A stretch of DNA of 64,000 bases from NCBI RefSeq assembly GCF_002368295.1, contig NZ_AP018248.1, positions 902,477 to 966,476 on the forward strand, in the 5' to 3' direction. Of the stretch, positions 8,409-17,146 are shown piece by piece. The notes beneath the pieces are model-generated. The model made no database searches. It saw nothing but the letters and a program-made list of their open reading frames with translations, and had not been told where the DNA came from. Position 1 is the first letter of the stretch. Each line of letters starts with the position of its first letter. The position numbers were made by a program, and so were the translations under genes. The DNA comes from Tolypothrix tenuis PCC 7101 (GTDB lineage Bacteria; Cyanobacteriota; Cyanobacteriia; Cyanobacteriales; Nostocaceae).

Positions 8409-8712
8409 TTTTAACCACCTTTGTTCAATAATTTGCAGGGTTAGCAATGCCTACCCTACTTGACACTTTCATGTTACTTGTATCATAAGTAAGTTTTCTA
8501 CTGTAAAAGATATTAACGCCAGCTTAATATTGCCCTAAGCTAGCTGAGAAACAAAGCTTTGTACTTCTATGTGCAATCGCTGTCAGAGTTTCCACAATCA
8601 TCGGTTAAGAGTTTTGAAATCAAAATTTGCTTTATTCAAGGTTTTTCCCGTTTTTTCCATTTCCCTTTTCCCCTTCAGCAAAAATATTGCGTCATGGTTT
8701 AGAGACCATTTA

Positions 8713-8855
8713 TAAGTTAAGACAGTTCAGATCATTAGTGATTGATTTGTCAGTTGTGGAAACACCTAATTCAATTGGGGGAGAATCCCCCAAACCCCCG
8801 ATTGGGTGACGGTTGCGTCCCCCAAACCCCCTCCAAAATTATTGTTTTTGTTGTC
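8713..8855. repeat. dispersed C-rich repeat, copy 2
   Basis: Second copy of the element at 3515-3650, same orientation. The C-rich core differs by only a few bases, and the upstream ATTAGTGATTGATTTGT part is also shared. No gene is supported between 8409 and 9310; the short frames there are repeats. Confidence 0.85.
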
Positions 8856-8918
8856 AATTTATTTTTTTAGGGATTTCCAAGAAATAAATTATTCCATCTT
8901 GTGGGGCGGACATCTTGT

Positions 8919-9114
8919 CATTGGGGTCAACTTAACCTGAAAACCGCTTGGTTTAAAGGTTTCGCCCTCACCCCCAGCCCCTCTCCCTCAGGGAGAAGGG
9001 AGCAAGAGATTCAATTCCCCTTCTCTCTCAGGGAGAAGGGGTTAGGGGATGAGGGCGCGAGGTATTTGTACAACGCCCGCCCTATATAGCTTTTAGCTTA
9101 AGTTGACACCAGTG
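8919..9114. repeat. MITE-like element R1, intact copy (196 bp)
   Basis: Terminal inverted repeats CATTGGGGTCAACTTAA (8919-8935) and TTAAGTTGACACCAGTG (9098-9114) bound a non-coding element. Its interior contains palindromic CTCCCTCAGGGAGAAGGG blocks and the phrase GCGAGGTATTTGTACAACG. The second copy, at 46741-48566 in reverse orientation, shares the ends and interior but carries an insertion sequence. No reading frame of note; presumably a non-autonomous mobile repeat. Confidence 0.8.
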
Positions 9115-9310
9115 CTACGCGCCTACCTCCGCGTTGTAGCAAGTGGTGTTGTGTTAGGGCTATGAAAGAATTTGGGATACAGAGACAATGAGATTTAGCC
9201 GCAGCACCGCAAAACTTTCTGTGTGATCATTGTTGCCAATTGTACTACCCCTAGAGTTATTATTTTGAGGTTATCTAACGCTCACTTTATTGCTTATTTA
9301 GGTAAATTGC

Positions 9311-10246
9311 ATGGCAGCTGACAAATTAAAACGGGTTCCAATGGTTTTACAGCTTAAAGGCTCGGTGATCTCAGCTATTGCTAAAAATGTCTTATTGTTT
9401 GGAATTTTTGGGATTATTATTTCTATTCTTCACTATTATAAGTTTCCAGTTTCCCAACCTATATTAGGCAGCGTTATTCCCAGTATTGTTTTAGGTTTAT
9501 TACTAGTTTTCCGCACAAACACAGCTTATGAGCGTTTTTGGGAAGGTAGAAAAAGCTGGGGTGCAATAGTGAATACTGTGAGAAATCTAGCAAGGCAAAT
9601 TTGGGTAAGTGTTGATGAAGTTTCTCCAGAAGATAGAAAAGATAAAATTACAGCTTTATATCTATTAGTAGCTTTTGCTGTGGCGATGAAATTACATTTA
9701 CGCGGTGAATCTGTCAATCAGGAGTTAAAAGAATTGATGCCGTCGTCTATGTATCAGGAATTGAAAATCATGAATAATCCGCCCATAGAAGTAGCTTTTT
9801 GGATTGGTGATTATTTACAGCAAAGATATAACTACAAATGCCTCAATAGCTACCAGTTAACATCTATGCAAGAATTATTGAATAATTTAGTTGATAATTT
9901 AGGGATTTGCGAACGGATTTTAAGAACACCCATGCCGCTTGCTTATGCAATTCATTTAAAGCAATTATTATTCCTTTATTGTTTGCTGTTACCATTTCAA
10001 ATGGTGCAAAGCTTGGGTTGGTGGACTGGTTTAATTGCGGCTTTAGTCAGTTTTACATTATTTGGGATTGAAGCTATCGGCTTAGAAATCGAAAACCCCT
10101 TTGGTTATGATGATAATGATTTGCCTCTGGATGCAATTTGCCAAACCATGAAACGCAATATTGATGATTTAATCAGCTTAACGCCAAATGTGCGATCGCT
10201 TTCCAGCAACTTGACCAATACAGAAGATTTGAGTCTCGGTAATTAA
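9311..10246 (+). CDS. bestrophin-like chloride channel family protein
   Basis: A 311-residue membrane protein of the bestrophin/RFP-TM (UPF0187) family. Hydrophobic helices lie at about 22-42, 50-68, 210-228 and 232-252. The hallmark RTNTAYERFWEGR at 68-80 follows the second helix. Family members form pentameric anion channels; in cyanobacteria and algae they have been linked to ion balance of the thylakoid. The ATG start (MAADKLKRVP) leaves a short cytoplasmic head before helix 1. It converges with the M28 peptidase gene, the two stops being 8 bp apart. Confidence 0.85.
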   Translation: MAADKLKRVPMVLQLKGSVISAIAKNVLLFGIFGIIISILHYYKFPVSQPILGSVIPSIVLGLLLVFRTNTAYERFWEGRKSWGAIVNTVRNLARQIWVSVDEVSPEDRKDKITALYLLVAFAVAMKLHLRGESVNQELKELMPSSMYQELKIMNNPPIEVAFWIGDYLQQRYNYKCLNSYQLTSMQELLNNLVDNLGICERILRTPMPLAYAIHLKQLLFLYCLLLPFQMVQSLGWWTGLIAALVSFTLFGIEAIGLEIENPFGYDDNDLPLDAICQTMKRNIDDLISLTPNVRSLSSNLTNTEDLSLGN

Positions 10247-10254
10247 TCCCAAAT

Positions 10255-11103
10255 TTACAGCCGCCGAATGGCAATTTCCAGCCCTGTAAAAACACTTGTG
10301 AGAAAATCTAAATCTAAGCTGGCAATCGTATCGCTTGGTTTATGATAATGCGGGTTCCGCATAAATGCCGTATCTGTCACCATAACTGCCGGATAGTCAG
10401 CATCCCAAAAAGGTGCATGATCACTAAGTCTCGTTTGCGGCACAATTAAACCGCGATTGGGGACTGGTAACCACTGGCTACCTATACCAGCTTGGCGAAT
10501 ATTGCGACTCATGCTAATTAAGTCAGGAATTGTTCGCAGATTTCCAATTAAAGCAATGAAATCTCCAGTATTGGGGTAAAAGCGTTCTAAGGGAGGGGGG
10601 TAACTTTGGCTACCAGGATTAGAGTCTTGATATCCCAACATTTCTAAAGACAACATCAAGCGTAGTGGTTGCTGTTGTTGGCGTAATAAAGCTGCATACT
10701 CAGCACTACCTAATAAGCCATATTCCTCCATATCAAAAGCTACCAGCCTCAAGGGATATTTAACTGGTTCAGCTGCGAACTTGCTCGCTAATTCCAACAG
10801 AACCGCCACACCTGTAGCATTATCATCAGCTGCTACTGTTCCCGGTACACCATCATAGTGAGCTGCTATTAAAATAGGTGGTAAATTTCGCTGTTGTTTT
10901 GTAGCTGCTGGCGGCAAATTTAAGATGAGATTCTGACAAATTTTTCCCCCAACATCAAAGGTGTGGATTTCCACACTTCCCCATTGGCTAAATTGCTGAC
11001 GAATATATTCTTGGACAAAAAAATGTCCGGCTGTCGCCATATAGGGATCGCGTTCTCGCGCTATTTCTGATAGGTAAGCTTGGAGACGTTCTTTTAAATT
11101 CAA
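10255..11103 (-). CDS. M28-family zinc aminopeptidase-like protein
   Basis: A 282-residue M28 peptidase without a recognisable signal peptide. Zinc-binding and catalytic residues expected for the family are visible: H82 and D84 in AAHYDGVPG, D93 in VAADDNATG, E126-E127 in DMEEYGLLGS, E154 in SLEMLGY, and H254 in PHYHKPSD. It is the compact catalytic-domain-only form. The substrate could be N-terminal amino acids or, as in related glutaminyl cyclases, N-terminal Gln; sequence does not decide. It diverges from dnaK (start 11283), leaving a 179-bp shared control region. Confidence 0.85.
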   Translation of the reverse strand: MNLKERLQAYLSEIARERDPYMATAGHFFVQEYIRQQFSQWGSVEIHTFDVGGKICQNLILNLPPAATKQQRNLPPILIAAHYDGVPGTVAADDNATGVAVLLELASKFAAEPVKYPLRLVAFDMEEYGLLGSAEYAALLRQQQQPLRLMLSLEMLGYQDSNPGSQSYPPPLERFYPNTGDFIALIGNLRTIPDLISMSRNIRQAGIGSQWLPVPNRGLIVPQTRLSDHAPFWDADYPAVMVTDTAFMRNPHYHKPSDTIASLDLDFLTSVFTGLEIAIRRL

Positions 11104-11282
11104 TTCTTTATGTCAATGTTATCCTAGTCTTGCAACTAGCTTCTTTAGCTAAGGGTGCGATCGCTCTTACCTAAATCATCAATATTTAGATGAGGTATAC
11201 CGATTCCACAGCATCAAGCTAGGGGCAGTCTCTTCCAATCATAATATATATAGTTAAGACACATTTAGGAGAAGAGTAACGC

Positions 11283-13520
11283 ATGGGCAAGGTAGTCGGC
11301 ATCGACTTGGGTACAACCAACTCAGTAGTCGCCGTAATGGAGGGTGGCAAGCCGGTGGTGATTGCCAATGCAGAAGGAACGCGAACAACCCCCTCCGTTG
11401 TTGGCTTTAGCAAAGAAGGTGAACGCGTCGTGGGACAAATGGCACGGCGACAAACCGTCCTCAACCCCCAAAACACTTTTTTTGCGGTTAAACGCTTTAT
11501 TGGGCGAAAGTATGGCGAATTAAGCCCAGAATCTAAGCGTGTACCCTATACTATCCGCAAAGATGAAGTTGGTAATATTAAAGTTGCCTGTCCCCGGTTA
11601 AATAAGGAATTCGCCCCAGAAGAAGTTTCGGCAATGGTGCTGAAGAAATTGGCAGATGATGCTAGCCGCTATTTAGGCGAACCTGTGACAGGGGCAGTAA
11701 TTACAGTTCCCGCTTATTTTAATGATTCCCAGCGCCAAGCCACTAGAGACGCAGGCAGAATTGCTGGTTTAGATGTATTGCGGATTCTCAATGAACCTAC
11801 AGCCGCTTCTTTAGCCTACGGAATGGATCGGGGTGATACTGAGACCATCTTAGTATTCGATTTAGGTGGCGGTACATTTGACGTATCGATTCTGGAAGTT
11901 GGCGATGGGGTTTTTGAAGTTAAAGCCACTAGTGGAGATACACAGCTTGGTGGTAATGATTTTGATAGAAAAATTGTAGATTGGTTAGCAGAACAATTTT
12001 TAGAAGCGGAAGATGTAGATTTAAGACGCGATCGCCAGGCTTTACAAAGGCTGATGGAAGCAGCAGAAAAAGCCAAAATAGAACTTTCGGCGGTTAGCGT
12101 TACCGAGATTAATTTACCTTTTATCACTGCCACAGAGGACGGCCCCAAACACCTGGAAACCCGCCTGACTCGTGCCCAATTTGAAGGTTTATGTGGTGAT
12201 TTGGTGGGACGTTTACGCACCCCAGTCAAACGCGCCCTCAAAGACTCTGGCCTAGCACCCGCAGATATTGAAGAAGTGGTGTTAGTAGGCGGTTCTACCC
12301 GGATTCCGATGGTGAAGCAGTTAGTGCGAGACTTAATTGGTGCAGAACCTAGCGAAAATGTGAACCCCGATGAAGTGGTAGCCGTAGGTGCAGCCATTCA
12401 AGCGGGTATTTTAGCTGGGGAACTGAAAGACGTGCTGCTGTTGGATGTTACCCCCCTATCTGTGGGTTTGGAAACCATCGGCGGCGTAATGAAAAAATTA
12501 ATTCCCCGCAACACCACTATCCCAGTCCGCCGTTCTGACATTTTCTCTACGTCAGAAAATAATCAAAATACCGTGGAAATCCACGTAGTCCAAGGCGAAC
12601 GGGAAATGGCAGCTAATAACAAATCTTTGGGACGATTCAAGCTGTATGGTATTCCCCCAGCACCGCGAGGCATTCCCCAAATTCAAGTATCATTTGATAT
12701 TGATGCTAACGGCATTTTACAAGTAACAGCCTTAGATAGAACCACTGGCAGAGAGCAGAGTATCACAATTCAAGGCGCTTCTACCTTGAGCGAATCAGAA
12801 GTTAATCGCATGATTCAGGATGCTCAAAAATATGCCGATATTGACCGAGAACGCAAAGAAAGAGTAGAAAAGCGGACTCGTTCGGAAGCGTTGATATTAC
12901 AAGCCGAACGCCAACTGCGAGAAGTCGCCCTAGAATTTGGAATGCAATTCGCCCGCAGCCGTCGTCAACGCATCGATACTATTTGTCGCGAACTCAAAGA
13001 CAGTTTACAGCAAGACGACGATCGCGGCATTGACCAAGCTTACGCTGACCTGCAAGATGCTTTATATGAACTAAATCGCGAAGTCCGCCAGTACTATGCT
13101 GAGGACGAAGACGACGATTTATTTGGGACAATCCGCGACATCTTTACCGGTGGCGACAAAGAACGCGATCGCGATTATCCGCGAGGAGATTCCTATTGGG
13201 ATAATAATTCCTATGGCGGCGGGAATTCTGGTAGAGACTACGGTAGAGATTCTAACAGAGACTATAGCGGCAATTCCGGTAGAGACTACGGTAGAGATTC
13301 TAACAGAGACTATAGCGGCAATTCCGGTAGAGACTATGGCGGGAATTCTAGTAGAGACTCTAACAGAGACTACAGTGGCAATTCCGGTAGAGACTACGGT
13401 AGAGATTCTAACCGCGGCTATGGCAGAGATAATCGTTCCTCCTCCTCTGACAATCGGTCGAATCGGCGATCGCGCCCCAGCTACCAAGATAACTGGGATG
13501 ATGATGATGATTGGCTGTAA
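11283..13520 (+). CDS. dnaK: Hsp70 chaperone DnaK with long repetitive C-terminal tail
   Basis: A 745-residue Hsp70, longer than the usual 635-640. The ATPase domain (about 1-380) begins GIDLGTTNSVVAVMEGG and contains ITVPAYFND, LNEPTAASLAYG and FDLGGGTFDVSIL. The substrate-binding domain follows (GVMKKLIPRNTTIP). After about residue 615 there is an acidic linker (EDEDDDLFG), a Gly/Arg/Asp/Asn/Tyr-rich repeat region (about 647-714) and an acidic end (NWDDDDDWL). Cyanobacteria carry several dnaK genes. The long tail and the adjacent dnaJ recall the membrane-associated DnaK3 type, but this is inference. An AGGAG site precedes the ATG, a TATATATAG-like -10 is upstream, and no CIRCE operator (TTAGCACTC inverted repeat) is visible. 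Confidence 0.95.
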   Translation: MGKVVGIDLGTTNSVVAVMEGGKPVVIANAEGTRTTPSVVGFSKEGERVVGQMARRQTVLNPQNTFFAVKRFIGRKYGELSPESKRVPYTIRKDEVGNIKVACPRLNKEFAPEEVSAMVLKKLADDASRYLGEPVTGAVITVPAYFNDSQRQATRDAGRIAGLDVLRILNEPTAASLAYGMDRGDTETILVFDLGGGTFDVSILEVGDGVFEVKATSGDTQLGGNDFDRKIVDWLAEQFLEAEDVDLRRDRQALQRLMEAAEKAKIELSAVSVTEINLPFITATEDGPKHLETRLTRAQFEGLCGDLVGRLRTPVKRALKDSGLAPADIEEVVLVGGSTRIPMVKQLVRDLIGAEPSENVNPDEVVAVGAAIQAGILAGELKDVLLLDVTPLSVGLETIGGVMKKLIPRNTTIPVRRSDIFSTSENNQNTVEIHVVQGEREMAANNKSLGRFKLYGIPPAPRGIPQIQVSFDIDANGILQVTALDRTTGREQSITIQGASTLSESEVNRMIQDAQKYADIDRERKERVEKRTRSEALILQAERQLREVALEFGMQFARSRRQRIDTICRELKDSLQQDDDRGIDQAYADLQDALYELNREVRQYYAEDEDDDLFGTIRDIFTGGDKERDRDYPRGDSYWDNNSYGGGNSGRDYGRDSNRDYSGNSGRDYGRDSNRDYSGNSGRDYGGNSSRDSNRDYSGNSGRDYGRDSNRGYGRDNRSSSSDNRSNRRSRPSYQDNWDDDDDWL
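13223..13424 (+). repeat. in-frame 48-bp tandem repeat in dnaK
   Basis: About four units, some shortened, encode the motif NSGRDYGRDSNRDYSG (16 residues). Unit one and unit two are nearly identical in DNA; the third is interrupted (GGNSSRDSNRDYSG) and the last degenerates to DSNRGYGRDNRS. High DNA identity points to recent slippage or unequal exchange. Confidence 0.9.
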
Positions 13521-13579
13521 CTCCTAGCTAATATCGCCAGCAGTCAGCAGTTAGAAGAAATATAGCTGGAAATTTAGCT

Positions 13580-13608
13580 TTTTGACTTTTGACTTTTGAC
13601 TTTTGACT
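13580..13608. repeat. TTTTGAC heptamer tract
   Basis: Four tandem 7-bp units TTTTGAC between dnaK and dnaJ. This is another of the heptanucleotide tracts seen in the window. Confidence 0.75.
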
Positions 13609-13770
13609 TCCCCGTAGCGGATGAAATTAATTCAAAATTCGGATTTGGTGATTGGTGATTGGTAATTTGTTATTAGTCAGCGTGAAGCAAAACAACAGCT
13701 GACAACTGACTGTATCCATTACCTATTACCAAAAACTACAATCTCAAATTTAAAGTTGAATACCTGAACT

Positions 13771-14766
13771 ATGCAAAATTTGCAGAATTTTCGTGATTAT
13801 TACGAGATTTTAGGAGTACCTAAAGAAGCCTCAAGTGAGGAAATTAAAAAGGTTTATCGGCGGTTAGCGCGACAGTATCACCCCGACCTTAACCCTGGAA
13901 ACAAAGAAGCTGAGGAGAAATTTAAAGACATCGGTGAGGCTTATGAAATTCTTTCCGATACAGCCAAGCGCGCACAGTATGACCAATTTAGCCGCTACTG
14001 GAAACAAAAAGGCTTTAATAAACAAACCCCTAAAGCTAAAACCTGGGGCGATAATCGCAATAACAATCGCAACAATCAAGAAGTAGATCCCAGTCAATTT
14101 CCTGATTTTGAAAGTTTTATTAATCAGGTGATTGGCGTAGGTAATGGTAAAAGCAGCAAAAATGGTGCAGCTAACAACACAAATACCGATCCATTTCGCA
14201 CCACTAAAAGCCGAGTTGAATATACAGTCCCCAAAAGCCCACCACGCCCCGCCCGTCGGGATATTGAAGCGAGATTAACCCTACCCCTAGAAAAAGCTTA
14301 TGTAGGCGGTAATGAACGGATTAGGCTTGAGGATGGGCGATCGCTAGAAGTAAGTATGCCCCCTGGAATGGTCACAGGTCAAACTATCCGGCTACGCAAC
14401 CAAGGTATTGGTGGCGGAGATTTATACTTAAAAATTACCGTCGAACCACATCCTTTGTTTAAGCTAGATGGTTCTAATATTTTCTGCCAAGTTCCAGTCA
14501 CTCCCAGTGAAGCCGTTTTAGGCGGACAGGTAGAAGCACCAACTCTCGATGGCCCCGTAAAAATGACCATTCCCTCCGGAGTGAGATCTGGTCAAAGATT
14601 CCGTTTAGCAAATAAAGGCTACCCCAACGACAGCGGTAAACGTGGCGATCAATTAGTCGAAATCCAAATACTTACCCCTAAAACTATTAGTGCTGAAGAA
14701 CGGGAACTGTATGAAAAATTGCGGGAAATTGAAACGTTTAAACCCCGTGCAGATTTAATAGATTAG
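13771..14766 (+). CDS. dnaJ: J-domain co-chaperone, CbpA-like (DnaJ without zinc finger)
   Basis: A 331-residue Hsp40. The J domain occupies about residues 9-73, with the HPD tripeptide at 37-39 that stimulates Hsp70 ATPase. A Asn/Lys-rich linker (about 88-150) follows, then the two beta-sandwich substrate-binding domains (about 165-320), including LEVSMPPGMVTGQTIRLR. The cysteine-rich zinc finger of classic DnaJ is missing, which makes this the type II/CbpA form. It lies 250 bp downstream of dnaK on the same strand and is the likely partner of that chaperone; a repeat-bearing gap leaves room for its own promoter. Confidence 0.93.
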   Translation: MQNLQNFRDYYEILGVPKEASSEEIKKVYRRLARQYHPDLNPGNKEAEEKFKDIGEAYEILSDTAKRAQYDQFSRYWKQKGFNKQTPKAKTWGDNRNNNRNNQEVDPSQFPDFESFINQVIGVGNGKSSKNGAANNTNTDPFRTTKSRVEYTVPKSPPRPARRDIEARLTLPLEKAYVGGNERIRLEDGRSLEVSMPPGMVTGQTIRLRNQGIGGGDLYLKITVEPHPLFKLDGSNIFCQVPVTPSEAVLGGQVEAPTLDGPVKMTIPSGVRSGQRFRLANKGYPNDSGKRGDQLVEIQILTPKTISAEERELYEKLREIETFKPRADLID

Positions 14767-14960
14767 GCATGACGCTTAATCAAAATCACAAAAATGGGGA
14801 AATGAAAGACTTTCTCTTAATTATTAATGGAATTTTTACACTAAAATAAATGTAAGATATAGCAATTTCCAATCATTTTTGAACCGCTAAAAATGATAAA
14901 TTAATACTGAATAAAAAAATTATACAAATTCAAATAATGTTTTCGACAGATAAATTCTTT

Positions 14961-15023
14961 GTAGGGGCACGGCATCCACAATCTTTTGGTATATGAAATA
15001 TCTTACAGGTGCCGTGCCCTCAC
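14961..15023. repeat. inverted repeat after dnaJ
   Basis: GTAGGGGCACGGCA (14961-14974) pairs with TGCCGTGCCCTCAC (15010-15023) across a 35-nt spacer. Without a clear T-run it is a repeat rather than a certain terminator; the GTAGGGGCAC arm recurs at 21611. No gene in 14767-15092. Confidence 0.6.
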
Positions 15024-15092
15024 CCATCTGTTGCGTTCTTTTTTCAAAATGGTATTAGATAAAAAACAAAATTTAAATAGGGTTGCTATTGC

Positions 15093-15401
15093 ATGAATTT
15101 CAAATATATCCAGGAAAAATTTGCGCCTATTATCAAAATCATATCTACGGTTCTGATATCCAGCGCTATTGGCTTAGAACTGTGGAATATTTATGCAATT
15201 ACCCATAATATTCAAGTACCAAGTAGCCTCACTCCAATTTTTTGGTTTGAGCGTTTTGCTGTCTCCTGCCATTTAATTGAAGCAATTATTGCAGGTTTCT
15301 ATGCACCTTCCAGAAACCATCTACCCATAAAATACGCCACTTATACTTTTTTTGTTGGTACCGTTGGTTTGCTGGAATTATTTGATAAATCCAAGGAATA
15401 G
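15093..15401 (+). CDS. small membrane protein, unknown function
   Basis: A 102-residue protein with three hydrophobic segments at about 12-32, 48-66 and 80-95, short loops and a charged end (LELFDKSKE). I do not recognise a named family. It is monocistronic, downstream of dnaJ after a repeat-bearing gap. Hydrophobicity and an ATG preceded by AT-rich promoter-like sequence support a real gene, but no function can be assigned. Confidence 0.6.
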   Translation: MNFKYIQEKFAPIIKIISTVLISSAIGLELWNIYAITHNIQVPSSLTPIFWFERFAVSCHLIEAIIAGFYAPSRNHLPIKYATYTFFVGTVGLLELFDKSKE

Positions 15402-15459
15402 CTACGATTATTAATTTTTGAAATTAACCTAGGATGCGTTATTAACGCATCCTACAGTT

Positions 15460-15672
15460 TTATGTAAATATTATGCGTTGTTTAGGTTCAGGAATTGTAC
15501 GACCTAATTTTTTAGCAGTTTCAACCCATTCTTTCATAATAATTTCTGTATTTTTTAGTGCTTCTTGATAAGTTTGCCCATCAGCAGCACATCCCGGTAA
15601 TTCTGGAACTTCAGCAATAAATGCTTGGTCTTCTTTACTCCAGTAGAGAATTATTTCATAACGAAGGTTCAT
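15460..15672 (-). CDS. HicB-like antitoxin
   Basis: A 70-residue protein of the short HicB/UPF0150 type. It has the partial RNase-H-like fold signature YSKEDQAFIAEVPELPGCAADG expressed as YWSKEDQAFIAEVPELPGC, then ADGQTYQEALKNTE and a short C-terminal tail without a DNA-binding domain. It would neutralise the adjacent HicA-like toxin by direct binding. Its start codon overlaps the end of the toxin gene by 17 bp on the same strand, giving the toxin-first order usual for hicAB. Confidence 0.8.
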   Translation of the reverse strand: MNLRYEIILYWSKEDQAFIAEVPELPGCAADGQTYQEALKNTEIIMKEWVETAKKLGRTIPEPKQRIIFT

Positions 15673-15922
15673 TTTTAGTTCCTAACTGGTATTTCAGAAT
15701 TACTGCACGGACTAATTTAATTTGGTAGGCTTTGGCTTTACCATTATGGTGTTGTAAGTTTAATATTTCTTCAACACCTTGTTTGGTAAAAATGTAATGT
15801 CCGCCACGAATATGTTCATTAAAGCCTAGTCTAGTTAAAAGTTGCCATAGTTGGGCAAAAGGGATTGCGGTATCAGATATCCCCGATAGGATTTTCGCTA
15901 AAAGTGGATCTGGTTGACTCAC
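15656..15922 (-). CDS. HicA-like mRNA interferase toxin
   Basis: An 88-residue protein whose central part matches the double-stranded-RNA-binding-like fold of HicA: LWQLLTRLGFNEHIRGGHYIF with the His of the GGHYIF segment in the position of the catalytic His, then LQHHNGKAKAYQIKLVRAVI. The family cleaves mRNA when freed from its antitoxin. The start is GTG (15920-15922), giving MSQPDPLL. The N-terminal 25 residues are longer than in minimal HicA proteins. The pair looks intact. Confidence 0.75.
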   Translation of the reverse strand: MSQPDPLLAKILSGISDTAIPFAQLWQLLTRLGFNEHIRGGHYIFTKQGVEEILNLQHHNGKAKAYQIKLVRAVILKYQLGTKNEPSL

Positions 15923-16152
15923 GAGTTTGAGATGATTTGACTGTATTCTATAGTGTCATATTTATAGAATACTGTCCTTATATAAGTGCGATCGCTCGCC
16001 TTGGCAATTGTATAATTACTTATCACCGCTATCCGCATTATCCCACCCCTGTTTTTTCTTTAGCTAAATATAGCCTGAAAATTTCGGGTGGTGATGCTGG
16101 AAACGCTTGTGTAGTAAGGAAAGCTGGTTGTGCGATCGCCTGAACAGAATTG

Positions 16153-16185
16153 AGATCCCCGACTTTTTCAAAAAGTCGGGGATCT
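16153..16185. repeat. strong palindrome
   Basis: AGATCCCCGACTTTTT (16153-16168) and AAAAGTCGGGGATCT (16171-16185) form a near-perfect 15-bp stem with a tiny loop. It lies 28 bp past the stop of the minus-strand gene ending at 16213 and may end its transcription, though this palindrome type is widely dispersed in cyanobacterial genomes. Confidence 0.75.
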
Positions 16186-16212
16186 GGGAAGCAACGGTGT
16201 TACTTTTGCTGT

Positions 16213-16602
16213 CTATTCATCAGAAGAACTTCCATCTCGCCTTCCTAGTTCATAAATACCAGAAGAAATACAAGCAAGTATTCCTGTACTAACTCCCCAA
16301 CTACGACCTAAACTGATTTCCACACCCCAGTAAACTAAAGCGCCTACTATCAAAAACGGCACAATACTAAACAAGGAAGCGTAGAAAGCGTTTTGGGATT
16401 CTCTGGCTTTACGAGTTTTCTCGAATTCTGATCTACTGGTGTAGAGTGATTGTTCAGCGAAGTTAAACCAACGATTTAGCTGCACAATTACCCATTCACT
16501 AACTCGTGAAAAAGCTAAATATAATGCCAAAGACCACAAACTCGCTCCAGCGATCGCAATTTTATCCAATTCAAACTGGAAAGGCAAAAGTTCTGTCAGC
16601 AT
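16213..16602 (-). CDS. hypothetical membrane protein, 129 aa
   Basis: The protein has hydrophobic segments at about 13-31 and 74-94, with a weaker one at 98-117. Between the first two lies a charged helix (SRSEFEKTRKARESQNAF). The C-terminus is acidic (RRDGSSSDE). I do not recognise the family, though the composition is that of a conserved cyanobacterial membrane protein. It starts at an ATG after a 545-bp gap that separates it from the M23 peptidase gene, and is not in an operon. Confidence 0.6.
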   Translation of the reverse strand: MLTELLPFQFELDKIAIAGASLWSLALYLAFSRVSEWVIVQLNRWFNFAEQSLYTSRSEFEKTRKARESQNAFYASLFSIVPFLIVGALVYWGVEISLGRSWGVSTGILACISSGIYELGRRDGSSSDE

Positions 16603-17146
16603 AGCTTGTCGGAGTGTCGCAAATGCCTAATTTTAGCGTTAAAGCTGGGATCGATGCTCAATTAGCAGTTTCATTAATTTTCTGACTAAAATTAACAGTA
16701 TTTTACCGGATGTGCAATTCGCTTAGTAGTAAATTATCTCAGCCATGACTCTACTTATAGCCCTTGGCGAATAAACTTACATACACTATTACTCCGTGAA
16801 AACAAGCACAGGTATTTTCTCTTAGATATGCAATTAATCCGTAATTCCTAGCTAACCACTACGCCGATTAGCGATTATACTTGTGTACTGAAATGTATGA
16901 TAAATGCCGAATTAAATCTGATTATTTGGTTTTTAATTGCACTAATTAAACCCACCAATTTGATATTTAAAAAATCTGATTTGTTAGCCAGATAACTTGA
17001 CATGACAATGTTTACAAGTGATATATTATCATGTCTTGATATTGCAATATCAATAATAAATTGGCTGATACAGCAGCTTTTTTAAACATATTCAACTGTA
17101 ATTTTCAAGCAATTTACTGATACATCAATTGGATTGAGGACGAAAA
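16603..17146. other. intergenic region between divergent genes
   Basis: This AT-rich 544-bp gap separates the minus-strand membrane protein from the M23 peptidase gene. I see no gene, RNA or strong terminator, only short AT-rich promoter-like sequence near 17020-17060. Confidence 0.4.

Noticed and set aside
8627..9089. Short plus-strand frames (60-62 codons)
   Set aside because: They lie in the C-rich repeat and the R1 element; repeat-derived.
11150..11282. CIRCE heat-shock operator upstream of dnaK
   Set aside because: I looked for TTAGCACTC-N9-GAGTGCTAA and did not find it.
13096..13527. Long alternative frames on both strands in the 3' part of dnaK
   Set aside because: They are periodic shadows of the 48-bp repeat; the dnaK frame is clearly the real one.
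15937..16292. Two overlapping 61-68 codon plus-strand frames
   Set aside because: No start signals or domain; they cross the AGATCCCCGACT palindrome.
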